DNA of 64,000 bases from Auricularia sp. M13 (GCA_037042915.1 CM073194.1:806001-870000); one strand, 5' to 3'. Shown: positions 36,673 to 48,127, numbered from the stretch's first letter. Numbers and translations are program-made. Notes: generated from the letters alone by a model not told the origin.

Positions 36673-38435
36673 ATGACTGCTACTGGACAATTCCTAATAT
36701 GCCTGTCTGCATTTTTCTGCTCTGCATTGGGCATGTCGTACCTGTACCCTCCAGCGCCCGCGCAAGTCAATAACCTCTGGAGGGACGGGCCGTGCGCTGT
36801 GCGAGCATGGGTACGCGCTGAAGACCTCAGACAGAACGCCGTAATCAATGGTACGCCCTTTAAATGCAATATTTTCCCCTCTGATCAATTAATCATGTTC
36901 AGGGGAATTACGCGTCAGAGTCCAGCAGCCCTGCGATGAACACGTCGAGCGCATTGGCTTGCGACTTCAGCTTGACGAATTTATGGAAGTCACAACTGCG
37001 CTGTATGTGTTTATCGCGCGCCGCGTCATCGTACTCATGTGCGCAGGGCTCCTGAGCTGCCATTGGACTATACATCTTGGCAGAAGTCTGTACAATCGGA
37101 CTGGAAGACCTACAAGCATAACCGGACAGCATTCTCTACCGAAGGCATTCTCTCTGACTTGGGCGGTGAAGGTATGCTTATATCGGGATACATCCGCAAG
37201 TCCCTGACAGGATTACTGTACGCACCAGCGCTGCAAACGATTCAGACGCCGGCCGGCCTGGTCCAACCCTTCTCAATCGCCATTCCCGACGTTCGCTTTC
37301 CTGCGGGTACTTTTCCGCTGTCTTTTTACGCGACGCCGGATCTGGAGGTGCGGTTGCAGTCGTGCTCCGGAAGAAGAGATAGCTCTAATAAAGACAGGAG
37401 GACCGCGTTTCTGCGACGTTTGGAAGAGCGTACCGCTACATTGTGTCGGTGTACTTCTCGAATGGCACCCGGGAGGAAGCACCCGCTGGGTTCACGACAT
37501 TTGTTCCCTCGTCCCTGCCTGTGTCTAGTCGACTGGCCGCTCCGACCACGACGGAAGCGACTGCATACCACTCTCGTCGCGTAATCGAGGATGAGCCCAG
37601 CGAATGCCCGCCTCATCATGAAGAACAGCACCTGCCGATCTCGATTCATTATCCCAATGGCCGCGTGGTCTTACCGGGCTCCAGCGTTGAACTGGATATT
37701 TCCACGTTGGAGGATGCAGCTGGTCTTGAAGACACCCGGACGATGTTGACGTCAGCCTATATTGCGACATCGCTGGCTGCTATCGACGGACGAACGTGGA
37801 CGACTCACTTCCTCGAGCTGAGCACGCCATTCTTCCACTCCATCGACCGACGCTCGCCAAACATTGAGATCGTGCCAGGCACCAGCTCCCGTGTAGCGGT
37901 CGTTGTCCCGTCTCACTTCGCGACGAGCGCAGCATCGGGCGCGCACTTCACAGTTGGCGCGTACCTCCAGCTCGAACTCGTCCGCACGCATAATGTCTCG
38001 CTCTTACAGCCGGAATATCTCACTGCGAGCGACTTCCTTCCAGACGACTACGGCGATGGCTCGGACGGATGGACGTATGGCGAATGCGATAGACGGCGTC
38101 ATCACATGCAAAGCTTTTCCGCGCGCGTTCCTCTAGAGTTGGCCCCTGTTGCCGACGGGCAATACTATCTAGATCAGCCCGAGGAAGGTCACGCCATTCC
38201 ACGCGTTTATCTGGGTTCGGGAGGATCCCGTCTTCCCTGGGAAACTGCTCATCCACTGGTTGAAGAGGACGAGACGATTGGATCTCGCAACATTGCCGAT
38301 TTCCCGTGGCCCGTCAATGACATGCAAGGGTTCGTCGGCGTGTACGTCGGCCCACTATGGGCAAAATCCAGGAAATCACCCTCTCGCGCGGATGATGTAG
38401 TTAATATGGGAGCTCAGCACGTTCTTGAGCTCTAG
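36673..38435 (+). CDS. Large secreted orphan protein, arrestin-like N-terminal part possible
   Basis: Four exons from ATG 36673 give about 530 residues. An N-terminal hydrophobic segment (MTATGQFLICLSAFFCSALG) could be a signal peptide or anchor. Exon junctions were fixed by reading frame: GTACGC...TTCAG near 36851-36901, GTATGT...GCAG near 37003-37048 and GTGCGG...GACAG near 37348-37397. The spliced sequence has ELRVRVQQPCDEHVERIGLR and LQLDEFMEVTTALAPELP, which resemble an uncharacterised basidiomycete family with an arrestin-like fold; this is a weak inference. Later are PNGRVVLPGSSVELDIS, SRVAVVVPSHFAT and DFPWPVNDMQGFVGVYVGP. If the hydrophobic start is a signal peptide, an arrestin-like fold outside the cytosol would be unusual. 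Confidence 0.6.
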
Positions 38436-39689
38436 TAGTTAGCGCAGACCACCGTATGTACTTTTTATTATTCATGAGAGCAACTATGTTGAAACTCCGC
38501 CGGGCGCCTTTCGTCCTCTTCGTCTTCACTCTTCCGCGTCGAGTTCAGACTCACATCTGCGCCAGCATAAACAATGATTGTCGCATCTGTAGCTCTCGAC
38601 TCTTCAGCCTGCCCTACCTATTATGGTCTATTGGTGTAGCATGGCTCACATAATCGCCTGAGTTCACCATGTTTGTGCGTCGCTTCTCGCATTTTTACGA
38701 GCAGAAAAGGCGATGTTTGTTGACCTTCCGTCACAGCATGCTGGTGGGGCCGGCTGATTGCTACTGGCGGCAAAGTCGAGGCTGATAGGCAGCACAAGCT
38801 GATCTGATTACATTTATCAAGCCAGCGCGCGCACAGGATCTCTGCGCCCATTCCTGAGACTGTTAGATACCAAACTGGTCAAGTAAGGCTCCTCTTCCAT
38901 CTCCTCGGATCCAATGCAGTGTGACTCATTCTGCGTAGGCTGGTCCCAGGAGATAGCGATCGCTTGTGGCGGGGAAAGCGCTCAGCGCTCGCGACCGTCG
39001 TTTCATGGCTGTGGCTTCAGCGGGCGCACATAAAGCAGGTTGTTCAAACTACTGCTTGGGACGTCACTCTGTCGTCCTGCCCGACGTTACTGAGTCCCAC
39101 TCTCTTATGGACCCTGCCAGTGGAACGTCGATAACAGCAGTTGAGCGTCTGCGATTGATCAATCTTCTCGCATGTGGGTCGTCCGAGCCTTGCACGCAGC
39201 GATATACGCGTTGCGCTGATAGCGTGCTGAATAGCGGCTGCTGCAACTATCTTCTTCTACGATTGGGGTACGATGACATATACGGATAGGAAGCCCACGA
39301 CTAATCGTGCATAGCGTTAAATCTAGAAGAAGAGGTAAGTGCATTGCAATCATTTCTGCGCATTCTCACCTGTCCTGCAAGGTGGAGTTCCTATGGGTGC
39401 GTCGAGGCATTACATAGTTTGCGATTGAGCGCAAATGACTGCAGCGCCGGAGAAGGGACGGCCCGCGAAGGTGGCCACGAGTGCTGTATATCACTGTGAG
39501 TGTGGAATTGAAATGCCGGTCACAGCACGATGGTCTCTCATTGATTTTGTTCAGCTCCGATGCGCGATCTTGAGCAATATCGTGCGCGGTATTTTGACGA
39601 TCAACGAATCGGAGAAAGTGAGTTGTGTGTGGCATATGGAATGAAGCAACTTCTAAAAATTCTATATTACAGGGGTAAATTCCTCAGCT
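38436..39689. other. Intergenic, nothing recognised
   Basis: About 1.25 kb. Frames at 38966-39289 (+) and 39366-39635 (-) carry no signal or domain. The last part may be the eroded 5' portion of the following 7TM gene. Confidence 0.4.
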
Positions 39690-40699
39690 CCCAGCTAGAA
39701 CGTCCAAAACTGGGGCTGACGATGCTCGCGACCGACAGCCGCCACATCAGCTCGACGATCAGAGTCTTTTGCATGATTTTCATCCTCATACTGGTGCAAA
39801 GTATGGTTCACAAGGTTTCCCTTGTACAGAGGCTCATTCTAAATCGCGCAGTTGTCTTACAACTTCGCGTGTATGCCATGTACAACGCGTCACGGAAAAT
39901 CTTGATAGCCAATGCGGCCCTGTTCGTCCTTGAATGGAGCATAGGACTATCGCTCTATATCACAATTTCCAAGGATATAAAGCGTGCGTAACGACTTCAT
40001 CCCTTATGTCTTGGATGATGTTCTAATCCAGCCGCTATCAGATCTTCCGCCGCGTACTGGTTGCGGGCTTTGCGATATTTATCCCAGGACGCTGGGCTTT
40101 TGCTATATTCCTCGTGAGTGGAACGTTGTTCTATATGTATAGAACATTCAAAAGGTGACGGAACATCAAAGTGCTTGCCTATGAATCATATCTTTGCGCG
40201 CTTGCTATCCATAAGAGCTATCTCAACCGCAGGCAGATGGGCCAGGGCAGCACGACCGGCATCCTAAAGGTCCTAATCAGGGATTCTATTTTGTATTTTG
40301 TCCTGTAAGGACAATAATCATTTTTCAGCCACGGCAATGCTGATGAGCACATCGTGCATGCAGGGTCTCTAGCTTTCTAGCATTATCGATGATCACGTTG
40401 TTCGCAATGCCAGTACGCTGTCTCGCAATATTTCCAGCCAAGTCTCTTGCTCACTATCCTCAAGGACTTTGCCCAATGGACAGACGCGTGGGAATTCCGC
40501 TGCTGCGTTTTCTTAGACGCATTGTTAACCCAAGTCTAGGTTCCTCGATACCTTCGGTGTTATCGGGGGGACGCGCATCATCTTGTCAACCCGCCAGGCT
40601 GCGTTACCTGCTATGCTAGATGAGCATATCGAACTGGAGAAATTAACCGGGAGCACACAAAGCCGCGGAGTCAGTTACAGGCGTGTTGCGGACCCTTGA
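39690..40699 (+). pseudogene. Fragmentary 7TM (DUF6533-like) membrane protein gene
   Basis: Several consecutive segments match a basidiomycete 7TM family whose N-terminus carries DUF6533: VLQLRVYAMYNASRKILIA with ALFVLEWSIGLSLYITI, then YQIFRRVLVAGFAIF, then GQGSTTGILKVLIRDSILYF, then SSFLALSMITLFAMP, and a final FGVIGGTRIILSTRQAALPA with stop at 40697-40699. They appear in order on one strand with plausible splice sites between them. The DUF6533 N-terminal part (first three helices) was not found upstream, and some junctions require unusual choices. The gene is therefore probably truncated or decaying. A complete gene with a divergent N-terminus is possible. Confidence 0.4.
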
Positions 40700-41066
40700 T
40701 CGCATTATGTAAGTTGGAGACGGCAGTGAACATTCTGTCAGACGTAGCATGTGCCCCAGGCTTACAATTGAGCAGATCATGTGGTTTTAGCTGTTCTCTT
40801 CAGTTATGCTTCAGTGAGACTTGCCTCAGACAAAGGAACTCATGAAGAACAACCATTAATTCTCAACGCCATATCCTGCCGCTTACATTTCGCAGTCAAA
40901 AGCGCAGTAATACGCATAAAAGCTGCGACTCTACGTGGACGCAGCAGCGGTTACTTCCTCTTTTGGTTGGCGTTCCGCCGATCCGAATCTCGTTTTGGGC
41001 TGATGTGCCACATGGTATGCTTTGCGCATGCGGTGCTCAGCGTCGCGTAGCGACAGCTCCGAATGG
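40700..41066. other. Intergenic upstream of GH16 gene
   Basis: No further gene seen; this is promoter sequence between the fragmentary 7TM gene and the GH16 gene. Confidence 0.4.
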
Positions 41067-41073
41067 TATAAAA
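41067..41073 (+). promoter_or_regulatory. TATA box of the GH16 gene
   Basis: TATAAAA lies 84 bp upstream of the ATG at 41157 and is followed by a CT-rich stretch up to the start, a common layout for strongly expressed fungal genes. Confidence 0.5.
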
Positions 41074-41156
41074 CGGGCCAGCGTGGCGCCGGTCGTCTGT
41101 ACTTCCTCTTCTTCGACTTCACTTCTTTTTCGAACCTCCGCTGCTGCTCTTTCGCC

Positions 41157-42451
41157 ATGCTGCTTTCTTTCGCGTCCACCGTTGCGCTCGCCGTTTCTCT
41201 GGCGTCCGCTAGCCCTCTCCAGAAGCGCGCGTCTTGCGCGTGCGGCTATGTTGACAACAATGGCCGCGTCTGGGTCAGTCTGGCTGGCCCCGCGCCTCCC
41301 TGAGGACCGTGCATTGACTCGTCACTACCCAGCGCGAGGCTGTGGAATCGGATTTTACATCGCCGCAAGGCGCGTTGAGCGTCGTGAACGATAACTGGTC
41401 CGTCCAGACCTGGACTGGCGGAGGCGAGCCGCTCCCGCGCCAAAATCTGGCTGAGAACGTTTTCGAGGTGTGTGCCAGCAGTTACGATGCCACGCTGTAC
41501 TGACGCGTGGAAACAGTACCAAGGTTATTCTGGCAGTTTAGAATATTATCGATTTCACTGACGCCAGTGGTTAGATGCTCTTGGCTTGAAAACTTCTGCT
41601 GTGCGTGCACGCGCCTCATCCATGTATGCCGTAACTCAAGAATGCTCCCCAGTATGACAACAGCGGCATCATCAAGGTGTCTGAGATCGACTCGTACCGT
41701 GGGGACATCCTCTATGGAACGTTCCGCATGCGCGCGCAGGTGCCGTCTGTGCCAGGAGTCTGCTTCGGTGCGATTCCTAGACGTTAGATCCGTGCTGCAT
41801 CGCTAACAGGGCTATTTCAGGTTTCTTCTCGTACCAAGGCTCCACGTCCCCGGTGTCAGAGACGGACATCGAGTTCCTGACGTCCAACGAGGACTACTAC
41901 CAGCGTGTGCACTACACGAACCAGCCGGGCAACATCAACGGCGAGGCCGACCCCGATGCTTACCATGTACGTACCGCATTCCCTTGGTTACAGTTCGGTC
42001 GTCTGACTTTCATCCATAGCAAAAGGTTGTGGAAGGTGCAGACTTCACGTAAGTCCAGCTATCTATGACTCTTCCTGTGCAGTGAACTGAGATGCTGCAG
42101 GACCTTCGGCGAGCATCGCTTCGACTGGATTCCGGGCCAGAGCCTATTCTATTACAACGGCGAACAGACCGATGTGCGTCGCAGATACATGCCATGCTGC
42201 TTGGCCAGGCCAGTGTCTAAGATTGATTATTTTGGCAGTCGCTCGAGAAGAACGTGCCGCAGGTGGGGAGCAACATCATCGCGAACGTCTGGTCCAACGG
42301 CGACCCGATGTGGTCCGCGGGCCCTCCCACGCAGGACGCGATTGCGACGATCCAGTACATCAAGATGTACTTCAACAGCACGAGCTTCTCGGAGGGCGAC
42401 TTCAACGCGCAGTGCAGCGCAGCAGGCAACGTCCCGCAATGCCAGATTTGA
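41157..42451 (+). CDS. Glycoside hydrolase family 16 beta-glucanase-like protein
   Basis: About seven exons give roughly 280 residues. The signal peptide is MLLSFASTVALAVSLASA, followed by a Lys-Arg and CACGYVDNNGRVW. After a 60-bp intron comes REAVESDFTSPQGAL with DNWSVQTWTGGG. After a longer intron of about 180 bp come GIIKVSEIDSYRGDILYG and TFRMRAQVPSVPGVC. The catalytic ExDxE motif is visible in PVSETDIEFLTSNE. Downstream are HYTNQPGNINGEADPDAYH, TFGEHRFDWIPGQSLFYYNG, NVPQVGSNIIANVWSNGDP and the C-terminal FNAQCSAAGNVPQCQI. GH16 enzymes act on beta-1,3(4)-glucans or transfer wall glucans. The protein is secreted. The long second intron could contain a very small exon. Confidence 0.88.
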
Positions 42452-42835
42452 GCATGCCATTGCATGTACAGTACAACTAGTGCTGCTGCTGAAATAGCTA
42501 TATTTATGAACAAACTCAACTGTCTCTTTTCGCAGCGGACGACTTCAATGACTCCGGGATAGCCCGGAACGTGCAATCTGAAGATCTGACAGCTCGTTTA
42601 ATAGTGTGCACGCTGCCTGCGAAGCCTAACTCGCAGATGTCTGCGCACTGAGATCCAGAAAAGTATTTCTTCAGACTCTGGACGGTGTCTAGACAAGTGG
42701 CCGGAGTTTGCTATTGTGCATTCCTTTCCGGCGGATCGGAGGGGTGCCGGACAACTCCGCGCATCACAACGTCAGCTTGGCTCTTGTACTTTCCCTCCCA
42801 CCACCATTTCAGCTCATCAGCCTCTCCACGCTGCA
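42452..42835. other. Intergenic, nothing recognised
   Basis: 3' flank of GH16 and promoter of the following gene; no motif seen. Confidence 0.4.
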
Positions 42836-43720
42836 ATGGCCTCTCTCGGAGCATTCGACATCCCCGTAATCACGGTGGATAGACCGATCCCCGAGCCTGG
42901 AAAGCCTGGTGTCAAATGGTGGACCCAGAGTGCGCGACGGTGGCTCAACCAGAACATCGAGCTGCAGAAGGCAGACGAGGCGAAGCAAGCCTGGGCGCTC
43001 GAGATCAGCATGGGGCAGCTGGGTATTTCCACCCCTAGTATGGATACCGTGGACAATGGCTCGCCTTTCAACCTGCAGGGGCTCGCGACATCACTCGTCA
43101 CGTCGGTCTGCCAGGAGCAAGACCTTACGGAGCTCGTCATGGAGTGGCTCGATGAAGCCCTGTCGTCTTCCTCTGACGATCACACGTCTGACGAGGACGC
43201 ACCCTCGTCCGCTGCGCCCGACTACGACTCCGATGAGTTTGAGCCACAGGACGAGACCGGCTTAATGACCCGCGGTGCCACCTCCTCGACCCAACCCCAA
43301 GACTTATGTGTCTGTCCGAGGGATATCCTTTCACCATTGTCGGTGACTGAAGATGCAGGAAATGCGACCTTGGCCGCGTCCGTCTTGGCGAACAACCTCT
43401 TGCGCGCGCCGGCGCTCAAACGTCGTTACCTGGCCATGGACATCGACACTTCGGATGACGAAGACTGGCACGTCACCGGAGATACCAGCATGCCTTCACT
43501 TAAGAGGCAGCGCCGCCGCACACCCCCCGCTCGGCCTCGTCGCGTTCGCAAGAGGCAGACTCGCCGCAGGGCTCCCGTTGTCGTCGACGCGTGGGAGTCC
43601 TCATCTTCGTCTGGAGACGAGTCCTACTTCTCTGAAGATATCCATCTCCCGAGGCCTATGTCTCCAATGGTGACTGAGCTCACTGTGCAGATGGAGGACT
43701 GCGCCATCTCCTGCGTCTAA
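42836..43720 (+). CDS. Orphan protein with acidic and basic low-complexity regions
   Basis: A single uninterrupted exon of 294 codons starts at ATG 42836 (MASLGAFDIPVITVDRP). Residues about 30-60 form a basic/helical block (WWTQSARRWLNQNIELQK). Residues about 105-140 are acidic and Ser-rich (SSSSDDHTSDEDAP, DYDSDEFEPQDE). Residues about 220-250 are strongly basic (KRQRRRTPPARPRRVRKRQT), a typical bipartite nuclear localisation signal. The tail has a second Ser/acidic patch (ESSSSSGDESYFSED). The mixture suggests a nuclear protein, but no domain is recognised. Absence of introns sets it apart from its neighbours. Confidence 0.65.
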   Translation: MASLGAFDIPVITVDRPIPEPGKPGVKWWTQSARRWLNQNIELQKADEAKQAWALEISMGQLGISTPSMDTVDNGSPFNLQGLATSLVTSVCQEQDLTELVMEWLDEALSSSSDDHTSDEDAPSSAAPDYDSDEFEPQDETGLMTRGATSSTQPQDLCVCPRDILSPLSVTEDAGNATLAASVLANNLLRAPALKRRYLAMDIDTSDDEDWHVTGDTSMPSLKRQRRRTPPARPRRVRKRQTRRRAPVVVDAWESSSSSGDESYFSEDIHLPRPMSPMVTELTVQMEDCAISCV

Positions 43721-44167
43721 AGCGTCCGGCCCAAATCCCTTCCACCGCTATCGTCTCATTTTCCCCGATCATGCTGTACGTGTAATTGACTTCCTCTTTG
43801 CTGGGCTGTACTAGGATTCCCGCTCTCATGTTGTCGCGTTGTCTCTGTTGTCTCTGGGTCTGCTGCTAATCGTGTTGTCTTGTTGTACCTGGGTTTGTGT
43901 TGAGATGTTGTCCTGCTATTATTGGATATTCTGACGCGGTTCGTTGTCGTCGTTCACTGTGTGTGGAGGAATGTGCGCTCAGAGCGAGAGCACAACACGA
44001 AGCTTCTCACCCCGCCGGCTGTTTTGCAACGCTCCGAGGTGTTGAGGATCAAGACAGCCAAGCTTGTGCACTTGATCTTCAAAACTTTTTCCGCGGACTA
44101 GCCACTCGTCTAGACATGCAGCAGTAATACAATGTATTGGATGAGTGAATATCGAATGTGATAGTAA
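43721..44167. other. T/G-rich 3' flank between convergent genes
   Basis: Strongly T-rich with many TTGTC and TGTTG words between about 43780 and 43960, likely the 3' UTR and terminator region of the orphan gene that faces the end of the carboxypeptidase gene. Confidence 0.45.
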
Positions 44168-46705
44168 TCACAGGATTAATGCAATGATTACGGACGCGCC
44201 GACACTGAGCATATTGACGGTGAGCGCACTGCCTGCTCCTGTGCCATCGGCCTTACCGCCGCTGGAAGAGCCGCTGCTGCTGCCGCCCGTGTGCACTAGG
44301 CTTCCCTGCCCGATGAGCGTCTTGAAGACTTCGAGCGCCAGGGCGGGCTGGTCGGCGGGGATCATGTCTGCGAGCCCCATCAGCGTGAGAACCTCCAATT
44401 GCTCAAGACAGTACTAACGTCCTGCATTCGCGACTAGTTTTTGCAGTTCCAGTTAGATTTAGATTTTAGTATGCATCGAGTAGACGAGACGCACTCTCGT
44501 AATAAGTGAGCCCGCGTTCGGAATGCTGCACGCCTGAGAGAGAGAAATGTGGTTAGAGTAACGTATTGGCTGATGCGAAGGATGACTCATACCGCCGGTA
44601 GAGTTTCCAAAGACGATGGGCTTCGACGGTTCCGTTTGGAAGCCCTATACGCGCACGCCACATCAACATCACAGTGAGAAATCAAGCAGTTCTCCGTCTC
44701 ACCTGTTTTCCACCCCAAGTCATGGACTGAATGGAGAGGCGGGTACCGTTCGCGATGAGGAGCATGTCAAGCAGCCCGTGCCAGAGCGTCACGCCGCGCG
44801 GGAGCGCCGGAATGAGACCCGGGATGACCGTGTCAGTGAACGGACTGGGGTCAACGATATTACCCTGTGACCGTCGGTGAGATGTAGCGCTGTTGAGTGG
44901 TTTCATGCGCTTGCCTCGTCGTCGCGCAGGACGTTCTGAGGGAGATTAGGATTGCGGTGCCTGTACAAGTATAGAACGACGCTTACCCCCACACATTCCG
45001 CCCACCTCGCCCCCTCGACGTGCAGCGCCTTCCGCACATCATCACGCTATAAAAAAAGAGCAAAAATGAGAACGATAAGTTGGCACAACGAGACATGGCG
45101 CAACGCACGGCAAAGTAGTCCGGCGTGCGGTCTGCGAAGCCAGGGCACGTGTCCGTAATGCGATCTTCATAGTTTCAAGCTTGTAAGCAACGCAGCCTTT
45201 GCATGTCTTGAGAAACGACGGCGAACTCACTGTTATTGAAACACGGATTGACCTCCTCAGCAGCGTCATACGCGCCGTTGACGATGGCAAAGCACTCCGA
45301 TTCGTACGAGCCGGTCGAGTTGTCGATCCCGATGGGCCCCTTGGGCGGGTACGCCAGCTTGTCCACGAGCGCGTCGAACCCGCATTCCTGCGAAGCCGCG
45401 CGCACGCGGGCGACCTCCGTATCGTTGAGTCCGAGGGTCTCTTGATGCACCTCGATGAAGTCTGCGATTTGAGCATACTGTTGAATGCGGCTACAAAGGA
45501 ACATTTATTTCAACGGGGCAAGGATGAGTGGTAACCCACAAGTCGGAGTACACGCCGTCGTTTATTAAGAGGCCTTGCAGGTTGATCGGGAGTGCTTTTT
45601 TCTCTGCTGGAGATGCTTTGACTATACGCTGCGCGATATAAGGAACGTAGTATCTTTGTCACAAGATTGCATAAGTTCAAGTCAGATGATCGAACGGAAG
45701 GTACTTGCCCAGCATAGGATTCTCCGGTAAGATAAAGTTTTTTCTTAAGAGCTTCGGGGAAAACTTTGTCTGCGCGCAGCTGATCAGATGAAGGGCAGGG
45801 CTAATACGTGGAGTACGGGGGTACTGACAGAACTGTTGCCTGGAAGCCCGAATGCTGTCTTGGCAAAAAAAATGACAGCAGCTAAAGAAAACGCACAAGA
45901 ATAGGTAGAAGTCCCTGGCCACATCATCCTCGTTCTTGATCTCGGGCGTCCCCGTTGAAAATCCAACGCTGATGGGCTAATAACCGAAATGAGAGAATGG
46001 TCGCCGTCATCCAGCGTGGGAGCATACCTGCTCGACAAACAGCTGTTGACATCTATATCAGAATAGACAGCGGGAGCGAAGACTAGCGCATACCATATCG
46101 GACGCCGTACTCCAAGCATACTTATTCACGGACACTTGGAGTTCACCAGGGTGAGGGTTGACCAAGAACGCGCCATTCTCCTGAGCGAGACACAGGTAAT
46201 CATACGGACATTCCTACTGGTGATGGAACAACGAACGTTCAAGAAGCCTATGAGGGAGCTGCATGCCGGGCCTGAAAATCTCGATGAGTTGAGAACAAGG
46301 GATGCCTGTAAGGAACTTGCCTCCTTGGAGCCAGACCGCGACCGAGTCACTCTTCTTCTTTGAACTGCTGGGCCAGTACCAGAAGAACATGCCCTGGCCC
46401 CGATCAGATTTCATTTGGGGATGGATTTCCCGCCACACAAAACTCACCCTCGTTTCGTTCGCCTGGTTGCTGAGCGGGAGAACACCGGCGTACGAATCCT
46501 GGACGGTCTCGTTGAGGAGCGGGATCTTGGAGCCGTCAACGTGAAAGTCGGCTTTGGTCTGGTTGAGCTTCAGCGGCGCCGGCGCTTTTTGTCTCGCGCT
46601 GAGCGACCTGTAGGCGCTCTGCGGATGGCGCAGCCGGTAGAGTGACCCAAGCGAGCCTGCGCAGGCCAACGAGGTAGCAGCGAGAATGGCAACAAGGACG
46701 CGCAT
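44168..46705 (-). CDS. S10 serine carboxypeptidase A, C-terminal GPI-like tail
   Basis: At least thirteen exons encode a secreted S10 carboxypeptidase that removes C-terminal residues. The signal peptide is MRVLVAILAATSLACAGS. Family motifs in order: SYAGVLPLSNQANETR, MFFWYWPSSSKKKSD, VAVWLQGGPACSSLIGFLN, NENGAFLVNP, LFVEQPISVGFSTGTPE, LYLTGESYAG with the catalytic Ser, LPINLQGLLINDGVYSD, LWHGLLDMLLIANGT with the catalytic Asp, RGLTYYE and GHMIP with the catalytic His. Three exons are extremely short: 46028-46042 (15 nt), 45829-45839 (11 nt) and 44419-44433 (15 nt). Two introns are GC-AG (donors at 46320 and 45708). The C-terminus is Ser/Gly-rich and ends in a hydrophobic stretch (LSVGASVIIALIL), as in GPI-anchored proteins. 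Confidence 0.9.
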
Positions 46706-46884
46706 TGTGGAGGGGACCCGTGCTGCGCACGCGACGCGCACTGATGCTTTTGAAGGTGCACAAAGGTGGCGGTGCTCGCGCGTTTCTCCGCTCGCTTCGC
46801 ATCTGCCAAACTGCTGTCAGGTGCTGGAAAGGACTCATGAATAAAATTCCATCAATTATGCAAGATTTACTGCGAATACACCTA

Positions 46885-47485
46885 AGATAGGCCCGGCCGA
46901 AAACCCGCCTGATCACGTGATACGTGACATAGCCGTGACAGATCCGGTGCCGGCCGTCAACTCAAGGCTTTTATTCCATTGTCAACGAGAGCGGCTGAGA
47001 TGTGTAACATAAATGACTCATTTAAGCTTTTTGTTGAAGCTTGAAGCTGGGAAAATGGGTGTTTTGGGCTGCAAATGTGCAGGCGTGATTGGTGCTACTA
47101 CAGTAGTACCGCTGCGAGCCGAGTTCAACGAACTCTTCACCGCACAGATCTGGAAAAACTGGCCGCACAGAGTTGTTAGAAATTTGACTAGGATATTATA
47201 TAGCTTCGAATTTCGAGACAAGGTGCTCTGCTTGGCTTGCAGGAAGGGCTGCACAAGTGGGCAGCCTACGTTGCACCGCCCTCTGATTTGCATGCAGACC
47301 GATACCCTTACTATTGCGAAAATCTGGCCGCACAGAGTTGTTTGAATACATGAAACTTAACATATGGCAGTCAAATTCTAATGGTGTAGCCCTGCTGCCG
47401 CTTGCAGGAGGACTTATCCTGCTGGTGTCACGATGGTCGGCGCTAAGCATCACGTGATGAGGCGGGTTTTCGGCCGGGCCTATCT
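46885..47485. mobile_element. MITE-like element, TA target duplication
   Basis: Terminal inverted repeats of about 37 bp, both beginning AGATAGGCCCGGCCGAAAAC and ending in the palindrome ATCACGTGAT, bound 601 bp. TA flanks each end (46883-46884 and 47486-47487), as expected of Tc1/mariner-type insertion. The internal part contains a direct repeat of CTGGCCGCACAGAGTTGTT (about 47159 and 47324). No transposase frame exists. The element abuts the aegerolysin fragment. Confidence 0.72.
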
Positions 47486-47537
47486 TATATGAGGAGGGAA
47501 TTTCAGGCACCATTTCAGCAAGTAGGAGCACCTCTGC

Positions 47538-47637
47538 GTGGAGATTGCGGCGAAGGACATCGCCGGGCGCAAGATCGCGTCGTCCGGCACGCAGGGCTCG
47601 TTCGACGCAGGACGAGCACGGTGCGCTCGTGCACTAG
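47538..47637 (+). pseudogene. Aegerolysin gene fragment
   Basis: About 100 bp resemble three stretches of the intact aegerolysin gene at 57187-57644, but with pieces missing between them and a frame change before the last stretch, ending in an early stop. The first stretch encodes an EIAAKDI-like block, the second a GTQGSFD-like block. No start, no first exon and no C-terminal half are present. It lies 50 bp from the end of the MITE and in the opposite orientation to the intact gene. It cannot encode a working protein. Confidence 0.7.
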
Positions 47638-48127
47638 GAAGGCCCGGGAGCCTCGGGAGGTGGGACTTGGAAGGGCTAACGAAGTGGGGTTAGCTGCGCT
47701 GTGTCCCGCCCAAGTCCCGCCAGCCGTCGCTTTCATACACTAAAATCATGTAATCCCTACGAGCAGCATGAGCTAGAAAATGACATGATGCAAAATTGAG
47801 AACCATACTGGAGCTCAGATTCAGGACATCCCAGTCATGTTTCCTCCCAATTTCTGCGCCTGTGATATTTCAACTGCCACTTAAATTAACATTTTTTGCG
47901 TCTCCTCAATACATAGCTATTATTCGTGATGGTGGATCCCGAGTCTTACGTAGACAGTCTTTGAGGATGAAACGGATTCTTTTGGATCGAAGGTGCGGAG
48001 GTCGGAGCTTCTGACCGAGGCCAGTCTCGTCTTCCTGCTCTCGCCGACGCGCCGAAAAATTTCTTGCTACTTAACTGAGGCTTCCCGCTGCAATGTCCAC
48101 TACTGCCCGACGCTTTCCTGAGCTCGT
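47638..48127. other. Intergenic, nothing recognised
   Basis: Separates the aegerolysin fragment and the F-box-like gene. A short frame begins at ATG 48093 and could be a 5' exon of the F-box gene, but the splice frames do not agree. Confidence 0.4.
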
